Assembly (NCBI GenBank): GCA_020633195.1 | Contig: JACKEC010000016.1 | Span: forward strand, 620,001 to 684,000 | Reading direction: 5' to 3' | Source: Sandaracinaceae bacterium | Lineage (GTDB): Bacteria; Myxococcota_A; Polyangia; Polyangiales; Sandaracinaceae | Length of the DNA stretch: 64,000 nucleotides | Part shown: positions 38,233 to 47,243 of the stretch, piece by piece | Numbering within the stretch: position 1 is the first letter of the stretch | Layout: every line of letters begins with the position of its first letter | Program-made: the position numbers and the translations under genes | Notes under the pieces: model-generated | What the model saw: the letters and a program-made list of their open reading frames with translations, nothing else | Databases searched by the model: none | Told to the model about the DNA's origin: nothing

Positions 38233-40068
38233 ATGCGTATCGCACCGATCCTCTGCGCGTGCGTGGCCTTGGCCGCGTGCACCCACGTGACCGTGAATGT
38301 CCCGTCCGAGCCCGACGCGGGTCCGCCGTGGATGCCGCCGCCGCCGGTGCCGGACGGAGGGCCGATCCCGTCTGGGCGCACGACCGTCTCCCTCATGGAC
38401 GTCGAGCCCGTCGCGGTCCGGCCGTCCATCGCGGGGGGCAGCCTCGTGATCACCGAGGCCGGGCTGATCGTGGCGGGCGACCCCGACGGCGCGTCGCTCT
38501 GGGTCCTCGATCCCGAGGCCCGCTCGGTGCGCGGCCGGATCGCGCTCGAGCCGGACGACGAGCCGGGTCGCATGGTCGAGGACTCCGACGGTCGCGTGCA
38601 CGTCGTGTTGCGGCGCTCGGGCGGCGTGCTGACCGTCGACCCGGCGACGGCGTCGGTGGTCGAGGCGCGGGCCGTGTGCCGGACGCCGCGGGGCATCGCG
38701 TGGGACGCCGGCGCGGAGCTGCTCTGGATCGCGTGCGCGAGCGGCGAGCTGCTGGCGATGCCGCCGAGCCGGAGCCCGGTGACGCGCGTCATCCGGCTCG
38801 ACGACGACCTGCGCGACGTGCTCGTCGGTGAGGATCGCCTCTACGTGAGCCGGTTCCGGAGCGCGGAGCTGCTCGACGTCGATCCGACGACCGGCGCGGT
38901 GATCGCCCGGCGCCAGCCGCCCGAGCGGACCCGCGAGATCGTCATGCGGCCCGAGGTGTCGATGGCGACCACGGTCCCGAACACGGCCTGGCGGATCCGC
39001 CTGAGCGACTCGGGCGAGGTCGTGATGCTGCACCAGACCGCGATCTCGACGCCGATCGAGGTGGAGATGTCGGGCTACTCCGGCGACGGCTGCGGGGGCG
39101 GCGTGGTCGGCCCGGCCCTCTCCGTCTTCGAGCCCGCCGGGGGCTCGGTCCGCGCGGGGGGCAACATCTCGAACGCGGTGCTCGCGGTGGATCTGGCGAT
39201 CGCGCGCCGCGCCGACGCGTACTACTTCGCGGCCGCGGCGACGGATGCGCTCGACATGTGGTTCGGGATGGGCGTCCTCTCGCTGCGGTCGAGCTTCCTC
39301 TCGGAGGACTGTCAGTTCGCGGACATGGTCTCCCCCTCGATGCGGCCCACCGCCGTGAGCGCGGTCGGCGAGCTGGCCGACGGCCGCGTCGTGTCGGTCC
39401 ACGTCGAGCCCTTCCGCGTGATCGTCGCGGACACCGTCGAGTTCGTCGCGCCCGCGCGGCCGCTCGATCGCGGCTACGAGCTGTTCCACACGGCCACGCC
39501 GAGCCTCACCGCGTGCGCGAGCTGCCACCCCGAGGGCGGGGAGGACGGCCACGTATGGGACTTCGTCGGCACCGGCGTCCGCCGCACGCAGTCGCTCCTC
39601 GGCGGGCTGCTCGAGACGGCGCCGTTCCACTGGGCCGGCGACCAGCCGGACATGACCGCGATCATGATGGGCGGCTTCATGCAGCGCATGGGCGGCTCCT
39701 CGACGCCGGACGAGGCGATCCTCATCGGGCAGTGGCTCGACGCGCAGCCGCTGCCGGAGCGCCCCGCGACGGACGCCGCCGCGGTCGAGCGCGGCCGGGC
39801 CGTGTTCGAGGACGCGAGCACGAGCTGCGCGAGCTGCCACTCGGGCCCCGCGCTGACCGACAACGCCAGCGTCGACGTCGGCACCGGCGGCGACTTCCAG
39901 GTGCCGTCGCTGCGCGGGCTCGTCTTCCGCGCGCCGTACTTCCACGACGGCTGCGCCGAGTCGATCGAGGCGCTCGTCGCGGGCAGCTGCGCGAGCTCGC
40001 ACACGAACACGTCGGACCTCGACGACGCGCAGCGCGCCGACCTCGTCGCCTACCTCCGCAGCCTCTGA
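38233..40068 (+). CDS. Di-haem cytochrome c lipoprotein with N-terminal beta-propeller
   Basis: 611 aa. Lipobox ALAAC (Cys16) then an Asp/Pro-rich linker. Residues ~50-400 form a YncE/NHL-like beta-propeller. The C-terminal third has two class-I-like haem sites, CASCH at 428-432 and CASCH at 532-536; the regions HWAGDQPDM, MMGGFMQRMGG and VPSLRGLVFRAPYFHDG are those of the di-haem cytochrome c peroxidase/MauG-like family. Expected in the periplasm or outer surface, moving electrons or oxidising a substrate bound by the propeller. Preceded by a sigma-54 promoter and the FHA activator gene. No ribosome site, consistent with a near-leaderless start. Confidence 0.88.
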   Translation: MRIAPILCACVALAACTHVTVNVPSEPDAGPPWMPPPPVPDGGPIPSGRTTVSLMDVEPVAVRPSIAGGSLVITEAGLIVAGDPDGASLWVLDPEARSVRGRIALEPDDEPGRMVEDSDGRVHVVLRRSGGVLTVDPATASVVEARAVCRTPRGIAWDAGAELLWIACASGELLAMPPSRSPVTRVIRLDDDLRDVLVGEDRLYVSRFRSAELLDVDPTTGAVIARRQPPERTREIVMRPEVSMATTVPNTAWRIRLSDSGEVVMLHQTAISTPIEVEMSGYSGDGCGGGVVGPALSVFEPAGGSVRAGGNISNAVLAVDLAIARRADAYYFAAAATDALDMWFGMGVLSLRSSFLSEDCQFADMVSPSMRPTAVSAVGELADGRVVSVHVEPFRVIVADTVEFVAPARPLDRGYELFHTATPSLTACASCHPEGGEDGHVWDFVGTGVRRTQSLLGGLLETAPFHWAGDQPDMTAIMMGGFMQRMGGSSTPDEAILIGQWLDAQPLPERPATDAAAVERGRAVFEDASTSCASCHSGPALTDNASVDVGTGGDFQVPSLRGLVFRAPYFHDGCAESIEALVAGSCASSHTNTSDLDDAQRADLVAYLRSL

Positions 40069-40083
40069 CGGAGTTGGCCGTCA
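40066..40083. terminator. Hairpin containing both converging stop codons
   Basis: TGACGG-agttgg-CCGTCA: perfect 6-bp stem. The first TGA ends the cytochrome gene; TCA at the other arm is the stop of the glycosyltransferase gene on the minus strand. Compact two-way end of transcription, no T-tract. Confidence 0.5.
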
Positions 40084-40788
40084 GCCGCCGCGCCAGAGCT
40101 TCACGGCGCGGCGGAGGCGGCGGCGGCGCAGGTCGGCGAGGTCCTTCGCGACCCCGACGATGCGCGCGAGGCTCTTGGACTTCGACGAGCCCGCGAGGCG
40201 CGGCCGGCATCGGATCGTGACGATCCGATGGGGGAGGCCCGCCGCCATCGTCCGGATGGGGAGCTCGAAGTTCAGGAAGAACGTGTCCGGCGGCAGGTCG
40301 TCGGGATCGAAGATCCGGCGGCGCACGAGGTAGGGGCCGTCGCTGCGCATCGTGACCCCGTGCACCGCGCGGATGAGCGCGCGGACGCCCGCCGAGAGGA
40401 TCTTCCGGTCCAGGCCGTCGTCTCGGTCCTCGTAGACGCTGAAGACGACGTCCACGTTCTTTGCGCCATCGCGGAGCGTGGCGATCGCGTCGGGCTCGAT
40501 CTGGCCGTCGGCGGGCATGAACGTGATCCACGCGCCGCGGGCCGCGCGAACGCCCGTCTTGAGCGCCGCGCCGATGCCGCGGTTGGTCGCGTGCCGCTCG
40601 ACCCGGTGCGGGAAGCCCTCGAGCGCGCGCCCGGCCGCGCCGGCGGTGTCGTCGCTCGAGCCGTCGTCGACGAAGACGACCTCGGAGCTCGGCTCGTGCG
40701 CGCGCAGCCAGGCGACGAGCTCGGCGAGCACGGCCGGGACGTTCTCGGCCTCGTTGAAGGCGAAGACGATGACGCTCAGGTCGGTCAT
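40081..40788 (-). CDS. Family 2 glycosyltransferase
   Basis: 235 aa. GT-A fold: SVIVFAFNEAENVPAVL at the N-terminus, VVFVDDGSSDDT (nucleotide-sugar site), NRGIGAALKTGV, and the DxD-like site MPADGQ. The C-terminal part (DGPYLVRRRIFDPDDLP, FFLNFELPIRTMAAG) is like polyprenyl-phosphate mannose/glucose synthases (DPM1 type), but no membrane helices follow. Probably makes a lipid-linked sugar. Last gene of a six-gene operon; ATG 40788 overlaps the acyltransferase stop by 4 nt. A DPM1-type enzyme next to a DUF2723 gene fits lipid-linked-sugar donor plus membrane transferase (inference). Confidence 0.9.
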   Translation of the reverse strand: MTDLSVIVFAFNEAENVPAVLAELVAWLRAHEPSSEVVFVDDGSSDDTAGAAGRALEGFPHRVERHATNRGIGAALKTGVRAARGAWITFMPADGQIEPDAIATLRDGAKNVDVVFSVYEDRDDGLDRKILSAGVRALIRAVHGVTMRSDGPYLVRRRIFDPDDLPPDTFFLNFELPIRTMAAGLPHRIVTIRCRPRLAGSSKSKSLARIVGVAKDLADLRRRRLRRAVKLWRGG

Positions 40789-41297
40789 CGCTCGCGCAGC
40801 ACCCGGGCGGGGTTGCCGGCGACGACCGCGTAGGCGGGCACGTCGCGGGTCACCACGGCGCCGGCCCCGACCTGCGCGCCGCGGCCGATCGTGACCCCGG
40901 GCAGCACGATCGCGCCGACGCCGAGGTCCGCGTCGTCCTCCACCACGACGGGCGCGAAGCCGATCGGCGAGTGGAGGATCGGGACGTCGCGGCCCGCCTC
41001 CTGGTGCGCGGACGTGATGATCTTCACCGACGGCCCCACGCCGACGTTGCGCCCGAGGGTCAGGTGACCCGCGGCGTGGAAGAAACATTGCGGGCCGATC
41101 CAGGTCCCGTCGCCGATCCGCAGGTCACCTTTGTGGTAGCCGTGGAGGATCGCGCCGTGGCCGACGTAGACGCCCGCGCCGATCCAGACCCGATCCGGGT
41201 GGAAGATCAGCGAGCCCTCTTCGAAGACGCACCCCTCGCCGCAGGCCGCGAGCTGGTCGGGGCTGAAGCGTCCGCTGCCGTGGCTGGTGCGTCGCAT
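40785..41297 (-). CDS. Left-handed beta-helix acyltransferase (hexapeptide repeat)
   Basis: 170 aa. Repeats of the [LIV]-G-x4 type throughout: VWIGAGVYVGHGAILHG, DGTWIGPQCFFHAAG, LGRNVGVGPSVKI, and the C-terminal turn GAIVLPGVTIGRGAQVGAGAVV ending AGNPARVL, the form of WbbJ/NodL/Maa-type O-acetyltransferases. The catalytic His is probably in TSAHQEAGRD. Likely acetylates a sugar residue of the glycan built by this operon. ATG 41297 starts 5 nt after the DUF2723 stop; the end overlaps the glycosyltransferase gene. Confidence 0.9.
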   Translation of the reverse strand: MRRTSHGSGRFSPDQLAACGEGCVFEEGSLIFHPDRVWIGAGVYVGHGAILHGYHKGDLRIGDGTWIGPQCFFHAAGHLTLGRNVGVGPSVKIITSAHQEAGRDVPILHSPIGFAPVVVEDDADLGVGAIVLPGVTIGRGAQVGAGAVVTRDVPAYAVVAGNPARVLRER

Positions 41298-41302
41298 GGC
41301 GT

Positions 41303-43327
41303 CTATCGATGCCCGAGGTTGCGCTCGAGCGCAACGGACGCCTCGACGAGGCCGAGCTGGCGCGCCGCCTCGACGAACGCGCCGGCGGCGTCGCCGCGCC
41401 CGGCGGCCTGCAGCAGCAAACCGGCGAGCGCGAGGTTGCGCGCCGGATCGTGCAGCGCGTGGGGGCTTCCCCAGCCCGGCAGCGGGCCCGTCAGCGGGGC
41501 CGCGCGCTCCGGGCAGTCGACGACGGCCGGCCCGACCCCGGACTCGGGGAGGCCCGCGAGCATCGCCTCGAGCGCCGCGCGCCCGAAGCCCAGGCGCCAG
41601 AGCGCCTCGCCGCGGGCCTCGTCGATGCGCGCCGCGACTTCGAGGCTCTCGCCGCGCAGCGGCGCCGCCCCCGCGATCGCGCGGGTGGTCGCGTCGGGGC
41701 CGGGATCCCCGCACGCCGTGGGCTCCGCGCCGGGCGGCGACGTCCACACGAGCGCGCCCACGCCGCAGGGGATGCGGCCGAGCGCGAAGGCCACCGCGCT
41801 CGACTCGACGAGCACGCGTCGGCTGGGCTGCGCGTCGAGGAACCGGCGCACCCGCGCGCCGCGGTCGTCGCCCCCGCGCGCCACCAGCTCGAAGCGCGCG
41901 AGGCTCGCGTGCCGCGCGTAGACGTGCTCCCAGTACCAGCTCGAGGAGGCGAGCCCCACCGCGAGCACGACCACGTCGGGCCGCGCGCCCTCCACCTCCT
42001 GCAGGTAGAGCAGCGGCGCGACGTGGTGGTCGGCCTCGACCACGATCACCGCGCCGGGCGGGGCCTCGTCGAGCGCGGCCTGCGCGGTGATGCGCGCGAG
42101 CGAAGGGTCGTCGCGCACCTGCAAGAGGTGTTGCGGTGACGGCAGCACCGCGAGCGCGGGGAACGCAGCGATGGCGGCGCCGTACGCGACGAAGCGGCCG
42201 CCCCGCGCCATCAGCCGCTCCGCGCCCGCGCTGACGCCCACGCCCGCGAGCCACAGCGGGCCGAGGAAGTAGCCGGAGTAGTCGGGCACGTCGGGGTGGA
42301 AGACCACGTTGGCGGCGACGAACGCGACGCACAGGCCGCCCGCGATCGCGAAGGCGTACCCGACGCGGCCGCGTGCGTGACCGAGGACCACGAACGCCGC
42401 GCCGCCGACGACGAGGACGGGGAGGGCGCCGTGCTCGAGGCCCCACGCCGCGAGCTGCCCGAGGTGGTCGAGCCAGTCGCCGAGCGCGATGCCCTGGTTG
42501 TGCTGGTAGTCGCCGCCGCGCAGGTACTCGAGGAGCGAGGCCGCGTCGCGCGGCGCGCCCCACGCGAAGCGGCGCGGGTCGGCGGCGACCACGGGGAGCA
42601 GCGCGTAGGGGAGCAGGCCGAGGAGCGCGCCCGCGGCGTACGCGAGGAAGCGGCCGCCCCGCGATCCCTCGGCCACCGGCGCGGAGCGGTCGACCATGCC
42701 CACCGCGGGCTTCGCGTCGCGCTCGGGCGGGGGCGCGTCGAGCGATTCGGGGTCGCGCGAGAGCACGCGGGGGAGCGCGCCGAAGGCGTGAGCGACCGCG
42801 ATCACCGCGTGCGCCGTCGCGCCGAGCCCGAACGCGAGGCCGGCGAGGAAGCCGGGGCGATCCGCCGCCCGCGCCACGCCCCACAGCGAGAGGAACACGG
42901 CGAGCGTGTAGACCTCGACGCGCGAGCTCGGCTCCCAGGCGACGACCGAGAGCCCGAGCCCGACGAAGACGGCGACCCGCGCCCAGCGAGCGGCGCCCTC
43001 GACCGGTCCGAAGCGATCCGCGATCGACCACGCGGGCACGGCGCACAGCGCCCCGAAGAGCGCGCTCATCGCCGTCAAGCCGACGTGCGGGCTCGGGGGC
43101 AGGTGCGCGAACGCGAACCCGATCAGCGTGTGGAGCGGCATGCCGATCGGGTGGCCGACCCCGAGCTCGTGCGCGACGAGCGCGAGCTCCGGGCTGTCGT
43201 AGAAGGTCAGGTCGCGCGCCATCGTCGCCGCGTAGACCGCGAACAGCACGGCGGGCGCGATCCACGCGAACGCGGGCTCGCCGAGGGGGAGCCCGAGGCG
43301 CAGCGCGGCTCGCAGGCGCTCGGTCAC
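41303..43327 (-). CDS. DUF2723 membrane protein (GT-C-like, TMEM260 type)
   Basis: 674 aa from GTG 43327. Starts with the DUF2723 signature: a first helix, then DLTFYDSPELALVAHELGVGHPIGMPLHTLIG, which includes the acidic loop (DSPEL) expected at a GT-C glycosyltransferase active site. About ten membrane helices to residue ~400; soluble C-terminal region (~400-674) with TPR-like helices at the end. Related eukaryotic TMEM260 has been identified as a protein O-mannosyltransferase. GTGA overlap with the flippase-like gene before it. With the DPM1-like and acyltransferase genes following, this looks like a surface glycosylation unit. Confidence 0.85.
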   Translation of the reverse strand: MTERLRAALRLGLPLGEPAFAWIAPAVLFAVYAATMARDLTFYDSPELALVAHELGVGHPIGMPLHTLIGFAFAHLPPSPHVGLTAMSALFGALCAVPAWSIADRFGPVEGAARWARVAVFVGLGLSVVAWEPSSRVEVYTLAVFLSLWGVARAADRPGFLAGLAFGLGATAHAVIAVAHAFGALPRVLSRDPESLDAPPPERDAKPAVGMVDRSAPVAEGSRGGRFLAYAAGALLGLLPYALLPVVAADPRRFAWGAPRDAASLLEYLRGGDYQHNQGIALGDWLDHLGQLAAWGLEHGALPVLVVGGAAFVVLGHARGRVGYAFAIAGGLCVAFVAANVVFHPDVPDYSGYFLGPLWLAGVGVSAGAERLMARGGRFVAYGAAIAAFPALAVLPSPQHLLQVRDDPSLARITAQAALDEAPPGAVIVVEADHHVAPLLYLQEVEGARPDVVVLAVGLASSSWYWEHVYARHASLARFELVARGGDDRGARVRRFLDAQPSRRVLVESSAVAFALGRIPCGVGALVWTSPPGAEPTACGDPGPDATTRAIAGAAPLRGESLEVAARIDEARGEALWRLGFGRAALEAMLAGLPESGVGPAVVDCPERAAPLTGPLPGWGSPHALHDPARNLALAGLLLQAAGRGDAAGAFVEAARQLGLVEASVALERNLGHR

Positions 43328-44310
43328 GTCGCGGCGGGCTCTGGCTCGATCGGCACGAGCAGCTGCACCAAGCCCCCGACCGCGCCGATCGCGAGCTGGC
43401 TCCCCCACATCGCGAGCGACACGGCGACCGCGTCGGCCCGCTCCATCCCGAGCGCGCTCACGAAGAGGCCGACGAACGCGGCCTCGCGCACCCCGGCGCC
43501 GCCGACCGACAGCGGGAAGAACGCGGCGGCCGCGGCGAGCGGGACGAGCACGAACGCGTCGCCGAGGCCGACCGCGCCATCGCTGACCGACGCGAGCAGG
43601 AACCAGCCCGTCACCGCGACCAGGGACTGCGTGGCGAGCGAGATGGCGAACGCGGCCGCGAAGGGGCCGGGGCGCACGATCTCGGGGAGCGAGCCGAGGA
43701 GCGCGCCGATACGGCCGGGCGCGAAGCGCGCGACCCGGCGGCCGAGCGCGACCGAGCCGATCCCCGCCGCCGCGAGGGTGAGCCCGACCGCGCTGTACGG
43801 GAGGACGTTCTCCGTGCCCTCGATCGGCCGGATGAGCGAGGTGAGGCTGACCAGGAGGAGGAGCCCCGCGAGCCCGAGCGCGCGCTCGACGAGGACGACG
43901 GTGACCGAGGCGGTGGTGCCCTCGTCGCCGAACGAGCGCCGCGTCACCACCCCGCGGACGAGGTCGCCGCCGACGCCGCCGGGGAGGTAGTTGTTGTAGA
44001 AGAAGCCGATGTAGTAGGCGCGCACGAGCAGGCGCAGCGAGGGGCGGCGCGGCGCGCCGTAGGCGGCGAGGAGCACCCGCCAGCGGACGGCGCCGACCCC
44101 GAGGTTCACCGAGGTCGTCGCGCACGCCGCGGCGAAGGCGAGCGGGCTCACCTTCGTCAGCGCGCCCCACAGCTCGTCGGCGTCGACGACGTACGCGATG
44201 TAGCCGAAGCCCAGCGCGGTGCCGGCGATGCGCAGGCCCCACAGCAACCACTTGCCGACGGAGGACCGCGCGGGGGCCGCCACCGCCTCGTCCCCCGGGG
44301 CCTGGCTCAC
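43324..44310 (-). CDS. Lysylphosphatidylglycerol-synthase-like membrane protein (UPF0104)
   Basis: 328 aa from GTG 44310. Eight or so membrane helices of the UPF0104/LPG-synthase transmembrane family: LGFGYIAYVVDADELWGAL, RWRVLLAAYG, the hallmark YYIGFFYNNYLPGGVGGDLVRG, and PLSVGGAGVREAAFVGLF. The cytosolic aminoacyl-transferase half of true MprF is absent, so the protein corresponds to the flippase-like part only; such stand-alone forms are linked to envelope glycolipid or glycan transfer. Overlaps the kinase (upstream) and DUF2723 gene (downstream) by GTGA at each end. Confidence 0.87.
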   Translation of the reverse strand: MSQAPGDEAVAAPARSSVGKWLLWGLRIAGTALGFGYIAYVVDADELWGALTKVSPLAFAAACATTSVNLGVGAVRWRVLLAAYGAPRRPSLRLLVRAYYIGFFYNNYLPGGVGGDLVRGVVTRRSFGDEGTTASVTVVLVERALGLAGLLLLVSLTSLIRPIEGTENVLPYSAVGLTLAAAGIGSVALGRRVARFAPGRIGALLGSLPEIVRPGPFAAAFAISLATQSLVAVTGWFLLASVSDGAVGLGDAFVLVPLAAAAAFFPLSVGGAGVREAAFVGLFVSALGMERADAVAVSLAMWGSQLAIGAVGGLVQLLVPIEPEPAAT

Positions 44311-46490
44311 TGCTGCAACGTGATCGAGCGGCGCACGGTCTGGCCCGGCGCGACGTTGATCACGACGCGCTCGGTGCCCGCGGTCGGGTTGGTGCACACG
44401 ACCGTGTGGCGCCCGGGGGGGACCTCGAAGTTGACCACCGGGGTCTGCCCCGCGGAGCGCCCGTCGACGGTCACGTTGCACCACGGGTTCGACGCGAACG
44501 TGAGCCGGCCGGGCTCGTTCGACACCGGCGCGGTCGGCTCCTCGCCGCCCCGGCGACCCGTGGTCGCGCGGCGCCGCAGCTCGACGGTCTCCTCGCTCAC
44601 CTCGCCGCCGCGCAGCTGGATCGAGCGGTCGAGCCCGTGGTAGCCGTCGCGGGAGACGGTGATGCGGTAGGTGCGCGTCGGGACGCGGAACTCGTAGGGG
44701 CTGCCGGTCCGGTACGTCTCCCCGTCGAACTGCACGTTGGCGTCCGCGGGGACCGTGACGACGCGGAGGATCGACTCCCCCGGCGTCAGCGGCGTGCGCT
44801 CCATGTCGAAGCGCAGGTCGGTGGTCTGGCCGGCCTGGAGGTTCACGGTCTCGCTCCGCGTGACGTAGCCGTCGAGCGAGAGCGCGAGGCTGTGGTCCAC
44901 GTCGGGCTGGATCTCGGTGATGGTCGCGGGGGTCACCAGCTCGGTGTCCCGCCCGTCGAAGAGCACGCGCGCGCCGTCGGGCACGGTGCTGACGTTGATG
45001 ACCGCGAGGTTGCTCGCGCTGACGCGCTCGAGGGTGGCCGTGAGCTCCGTTCGCGGCGCGTCCTCTGTCAGCTCGACTTGCTGCTCCCAGGGGACGTAGT
45101 CCTCGTGCGTGAGCCGGACGCTGTAGCGCCCCACGGGCAGATCCGTGATCGTCGCCGGCGTGCGTTCGGATCGGCGGTCGCCGTCGAACCAGATGGCGGC
45201 GCCCTCGGGCGTGCTCGTCAGGACCATCACGCCCGGCCCCGTCTCGACGACGGCCTCGGGGGGAGGCCGCGTGAGCAACCACCCCGCGACTCCGGTCGCG
45301 GCGAGCACGACGAGGCCGAGCAAGATCCATGGGACCTTGGACGCCTTGCGCGTCCGGACGCCGGAGAGCGAGCCCTCGGGGAGCGAGCCCTCGCGCTCGG
45401 CCTCCTCGATCTGCGCGGCGACGACCTCGGCGAGCTGACGCCCCTCCTGGAGCATCTTCTTCTGCGCCTCGAGCTTCTCGCGGAAGAGGTCCTGCATCCA
45501 GGTCCCGAGCGAGAGCGAGGAGACCTTGAGCTGCTCGGCGCGGATGTAGTCCTCGAGGTCCGCCTGCATGTCCCGCGCGCTCTGGTAGCGGCGGGTGCGG
45601 TCCTTCTCGAGCGAGCGGAGGATGATCTCCTCGAGGCGCGGGCTCAGGTGCGGGTTCAGGTCGCGCGGGCGCGGGTACTCGTCCTCCACGATCTTGCGGA
45701 GGGTCTCCATCTCGTTCTTGCCGCGGAACAGGCGCCGGCCCGTGCACAGCTCGAAGAGCATGATGCCCAGCGAGAAGATGTCGCTCCGGTTGTCGAGGTG
45801 GAGCCCCTGCGCTTGCTCGGGGCTCATGTAAGGGACCTTGCCCTTGAGCTGCCCGCTGCCGGTGTCCTCCATCTGGCCGCGGCCCGCCTTCGCGATGCCG
45901 AAGTCGACGAGCTTCACGTCCCCGGTGAACGTGACGAGGATGTTCTGCGGGCTGACGTCGCGGTGCACGATCGCCATCGGCTCGCCGTCGAGGTCGCGCT
46001 TGTCGTGCGCGTAGGCGAGGCCCGAGCAGCAGCCCAGCACGATGGCCAGCGCGTGCTCGAGCGGGAAGGCCGTGACCTCCTTCTTCTTCATCTGGCGCAC
46101 GAGGGACCGGAGGTCCTCGCCCGCCACGTACTCCATCGCGATGTAGTAGCGGCCCTCGGCCTTCCCGACGTCGTAGATGTGCGCGATGTTCGGGTGGTTC
46201 AGCGTCGCCGCGATGCGCGCCTCGGCGAGGAGCATCTCGATGAAGCTCTCGTCCTTGGCCAGGTGCGGCAGCACCCGCTTGACCACGATGAGCTTCTCGA
46301 AGCCGGCGACCGACCGCTGCAGCGCGAGGAAGAGCTCGGCCATCCCGCCGAGCGCGATCTGACGGATGAGCGTGTACTTCCCGAACCGCGCGGGCATGTT
46401 CGCGTTCGGGTCGGTCGGATCGATCTTGTCTTCGGGGTTTCCCCCCTGCGGTAGCGGAGGCGGGGTCGCCCGGGCGGGGGCTTCAGACAC
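44307..46490 (-). CDS. Ser/Thr protein kinase with several PEGA domains
   Basis: 727 aa from GTG 46490 (an upstream in-frame ATG at 46577 would add 29 residues). Kinase ~35-310: loop IALGGMAELFLA (the Gly-Gly-Met-Ala-Glu form common in myxobacteria), Lys71, HRDVSPQN (176-183), DFG 196-198, YMSPEQ. Then a coiled linker, one membrane span (~385-406) and an external region of four PEGA-type beta domains, each starting like VLTSTPEGAAIWFDG, INVSTVPDGARVLFDG, VVTVPADANVQFDG or FASNPWCNVTVDG. PEGA modules bind surface or wall material. Upstream partner is the AcpH-like gene; downstream the glycan genes. Likely regulates the glycan pathway. Confidence 0.92.
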   Translation of the reverse strand: MSEAPARATPPPLPQGGNPEDKIDPTDPNANMPARFGKYTLIRQIALGGMAELFLALQRSVAGFEKLIVVKRVLPHLAKDESFIEMLLAEARIAATLNHPNIAHIYDVGKAEGRYYIAMEYVAGEDLRSLVRQMKKKEVTAFPLEHALAIVLGCCSGLAYAHDKRDLDGEPMAIVHRDVSPQNILVTFTGDVKLVDFGIAKAGRGQMEDTGSGQLKGKVPYMSPEQAQGLHLDNRSDIFSLGIMLFELCTGRRLFRGKNEMETLRKIVEDEYPRPRDLNPHLSPRLEEIILRSLEKDRTRRYQSARDMQADLEDYIRAEQLKVSSLSLGTWMQDLFREKLEAQKKMLQEGRQLAEVVAAQIEEAEREGSLPEGSLSGVRTRKASKVPWILLGLVVLAATGVAGWLLTRPPPEAVVETGPGVMVLTSTPEGAAIWFDGDRRSERTPATITDLPVGRYSVRLTHEDYVPWEQQVELTEDAPRTELTATLERVSASNLAVINVSTVPDGARVLFDGRDTELVTPATITEIQPDVDHSLALSLDGYVTRSETVNLQAGQTTDLRFDMERTPLTPGESILRVVTVPADANVQFDGETYRTGSPYEFRVPTRTYRITVSRDGYHGLDRSIQLRGGEVSEETVELRRRATTGRRGGEEPTAPVSNEPGRLTFASNPWCNVTVDGRSAGQTPVVNFEVPPGRHTVVCTNPTAGTERVVINVAPGQTVRRSITLQQ

Positions 46491-47178
46491 TCTCGGATCC
46501 CCTGGAGTATGGGAATTCGCGCGACCGCAGTATGGCACGTCTCCGCGCGTCCATGTCAACCGCGCCGAGTCCGTCACGAACCTCTGTCAGGAGGGTGTCG
46601 ACGCGGCCCTCGAGCTCGCCTCGGGTGGCCTCGAGCCACTCGATCACGGGGTCGTCGTCGCCCTCGGCGAAGGCCAGCCGGGGGCGAGAAGCCAAGATGC
46701 GCCGGAGGCGGGCCGCGACGTCGCTGGGGGCTCGGAGCCCCAGCGGCAGCCCGTGCCCGGCGGCCCGCGCGCGGAGCTCGGCGAACCGGTCGCCCCCGCG
46801 CCGGAACTGGATCCCCAGATCACCGGAGACGGCGACGCCCGCGCGGTAGGCCTCGCAGGCCGCGGGGTCGTCCAGCAGCAGCCCGTCGATCAGGAGCTCC
46901 GTGCCCACGTGGGCCACCGCCCGCGCCGTCCCGCGGCCCACCCCGCGGGCCTCCAGGGTGTCGACCCCGTCACGCTGGAGCGCGGTGAACGTCGGGCAGC
47001 CGTGGAACACGTCGTCGGTCCGGTGGTGCATGTCGACGCCGGCCTGCACGAGCGGGTCCTCGATGGCGACGACCCGCGCCCGACACATGGACACGAAGTC
47101 CGGGAGCATCGCCCCGAGCACCCAGCGCGGCTCGGCGGAGATCCACCCCGCCACGGCGGCGTGTCCGAAGAAGTTCAC
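46483..47178 (-). CDS. ACP-phosphodiesterase-like (AcpH/AcpD-family) protein
   Basis: 231 aa from GTG 47178, chosen because the protein then opens on NFFGHAAVAG like family members (MNxLAH...); ATG 47202 is eight codons earlier. LGAMLPDF and GVDMHHRTDDVFH correspond to the metal-binding His/Asp motifs of the acyl carrier protein phosphodiesterase family, which removes 4'-phosphopantetheine from ACP. Similarity is by motif layout only. The C-terminal half is helical with an ATRGELEGRVDTLLTEV segment. Its end overlaps the kinase start by 8 nt. Divergent from the 47244 gene. Confidence 0.6.
   Translation of the reverse strand: MNFFGHAAVAGWISAEPRWVLGAMLPDFVSMCRARVVAIEDPLVQAGVDMHHRTDDVFHGCPTFTALQRDGVDTLEARGVGRGTARAVAHVGTELLIDGLLLDDPAACEAYRAGVAVSGDLGIQFRRGGDRFAELRARAAGHGLPLGLRAPSDVAARLRRILASRPRLAFAEGDDDPVIEWLEATRGELEGRVDTLLTEVRDGLGAVDMDARRRAILRSREFPYSRGSESV
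46529..46559 (-). promoter_or_regulatory. Internal promoter with consensus -35
   Basis: Minus strand: exact TTGACA (46559-46554), 19-nt spacer, CATACT (46534-46529). Lies inside the end of the AcpH-like gene, ~40 nt before the kinase start, so the kinase-glycan genes may also be read on their own. The spacer is longer than ideal. Confidence 0.4.
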
Positions 47179-47206
47179 GGCCGGCAGTGTAGGGCGCTCC
47201 ATCCTC

Positions 47207-47236
47207 TTGCGCAGGGCCCCGGAGGTTCGGCATAGT
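47207..47236 (+). promoter_or_regulatory. Promoter abutting the 47244 gene
   Basis: TTGCGC (47207-47212), 18-nt spacer, CATAGT (47231-47236), then 7 nt to ATG 47244: leaderless spacing again. It starts in the short space between divergent genes. Confidence 0.45.
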
Positions 47237-47243
47237 CCCGCGC

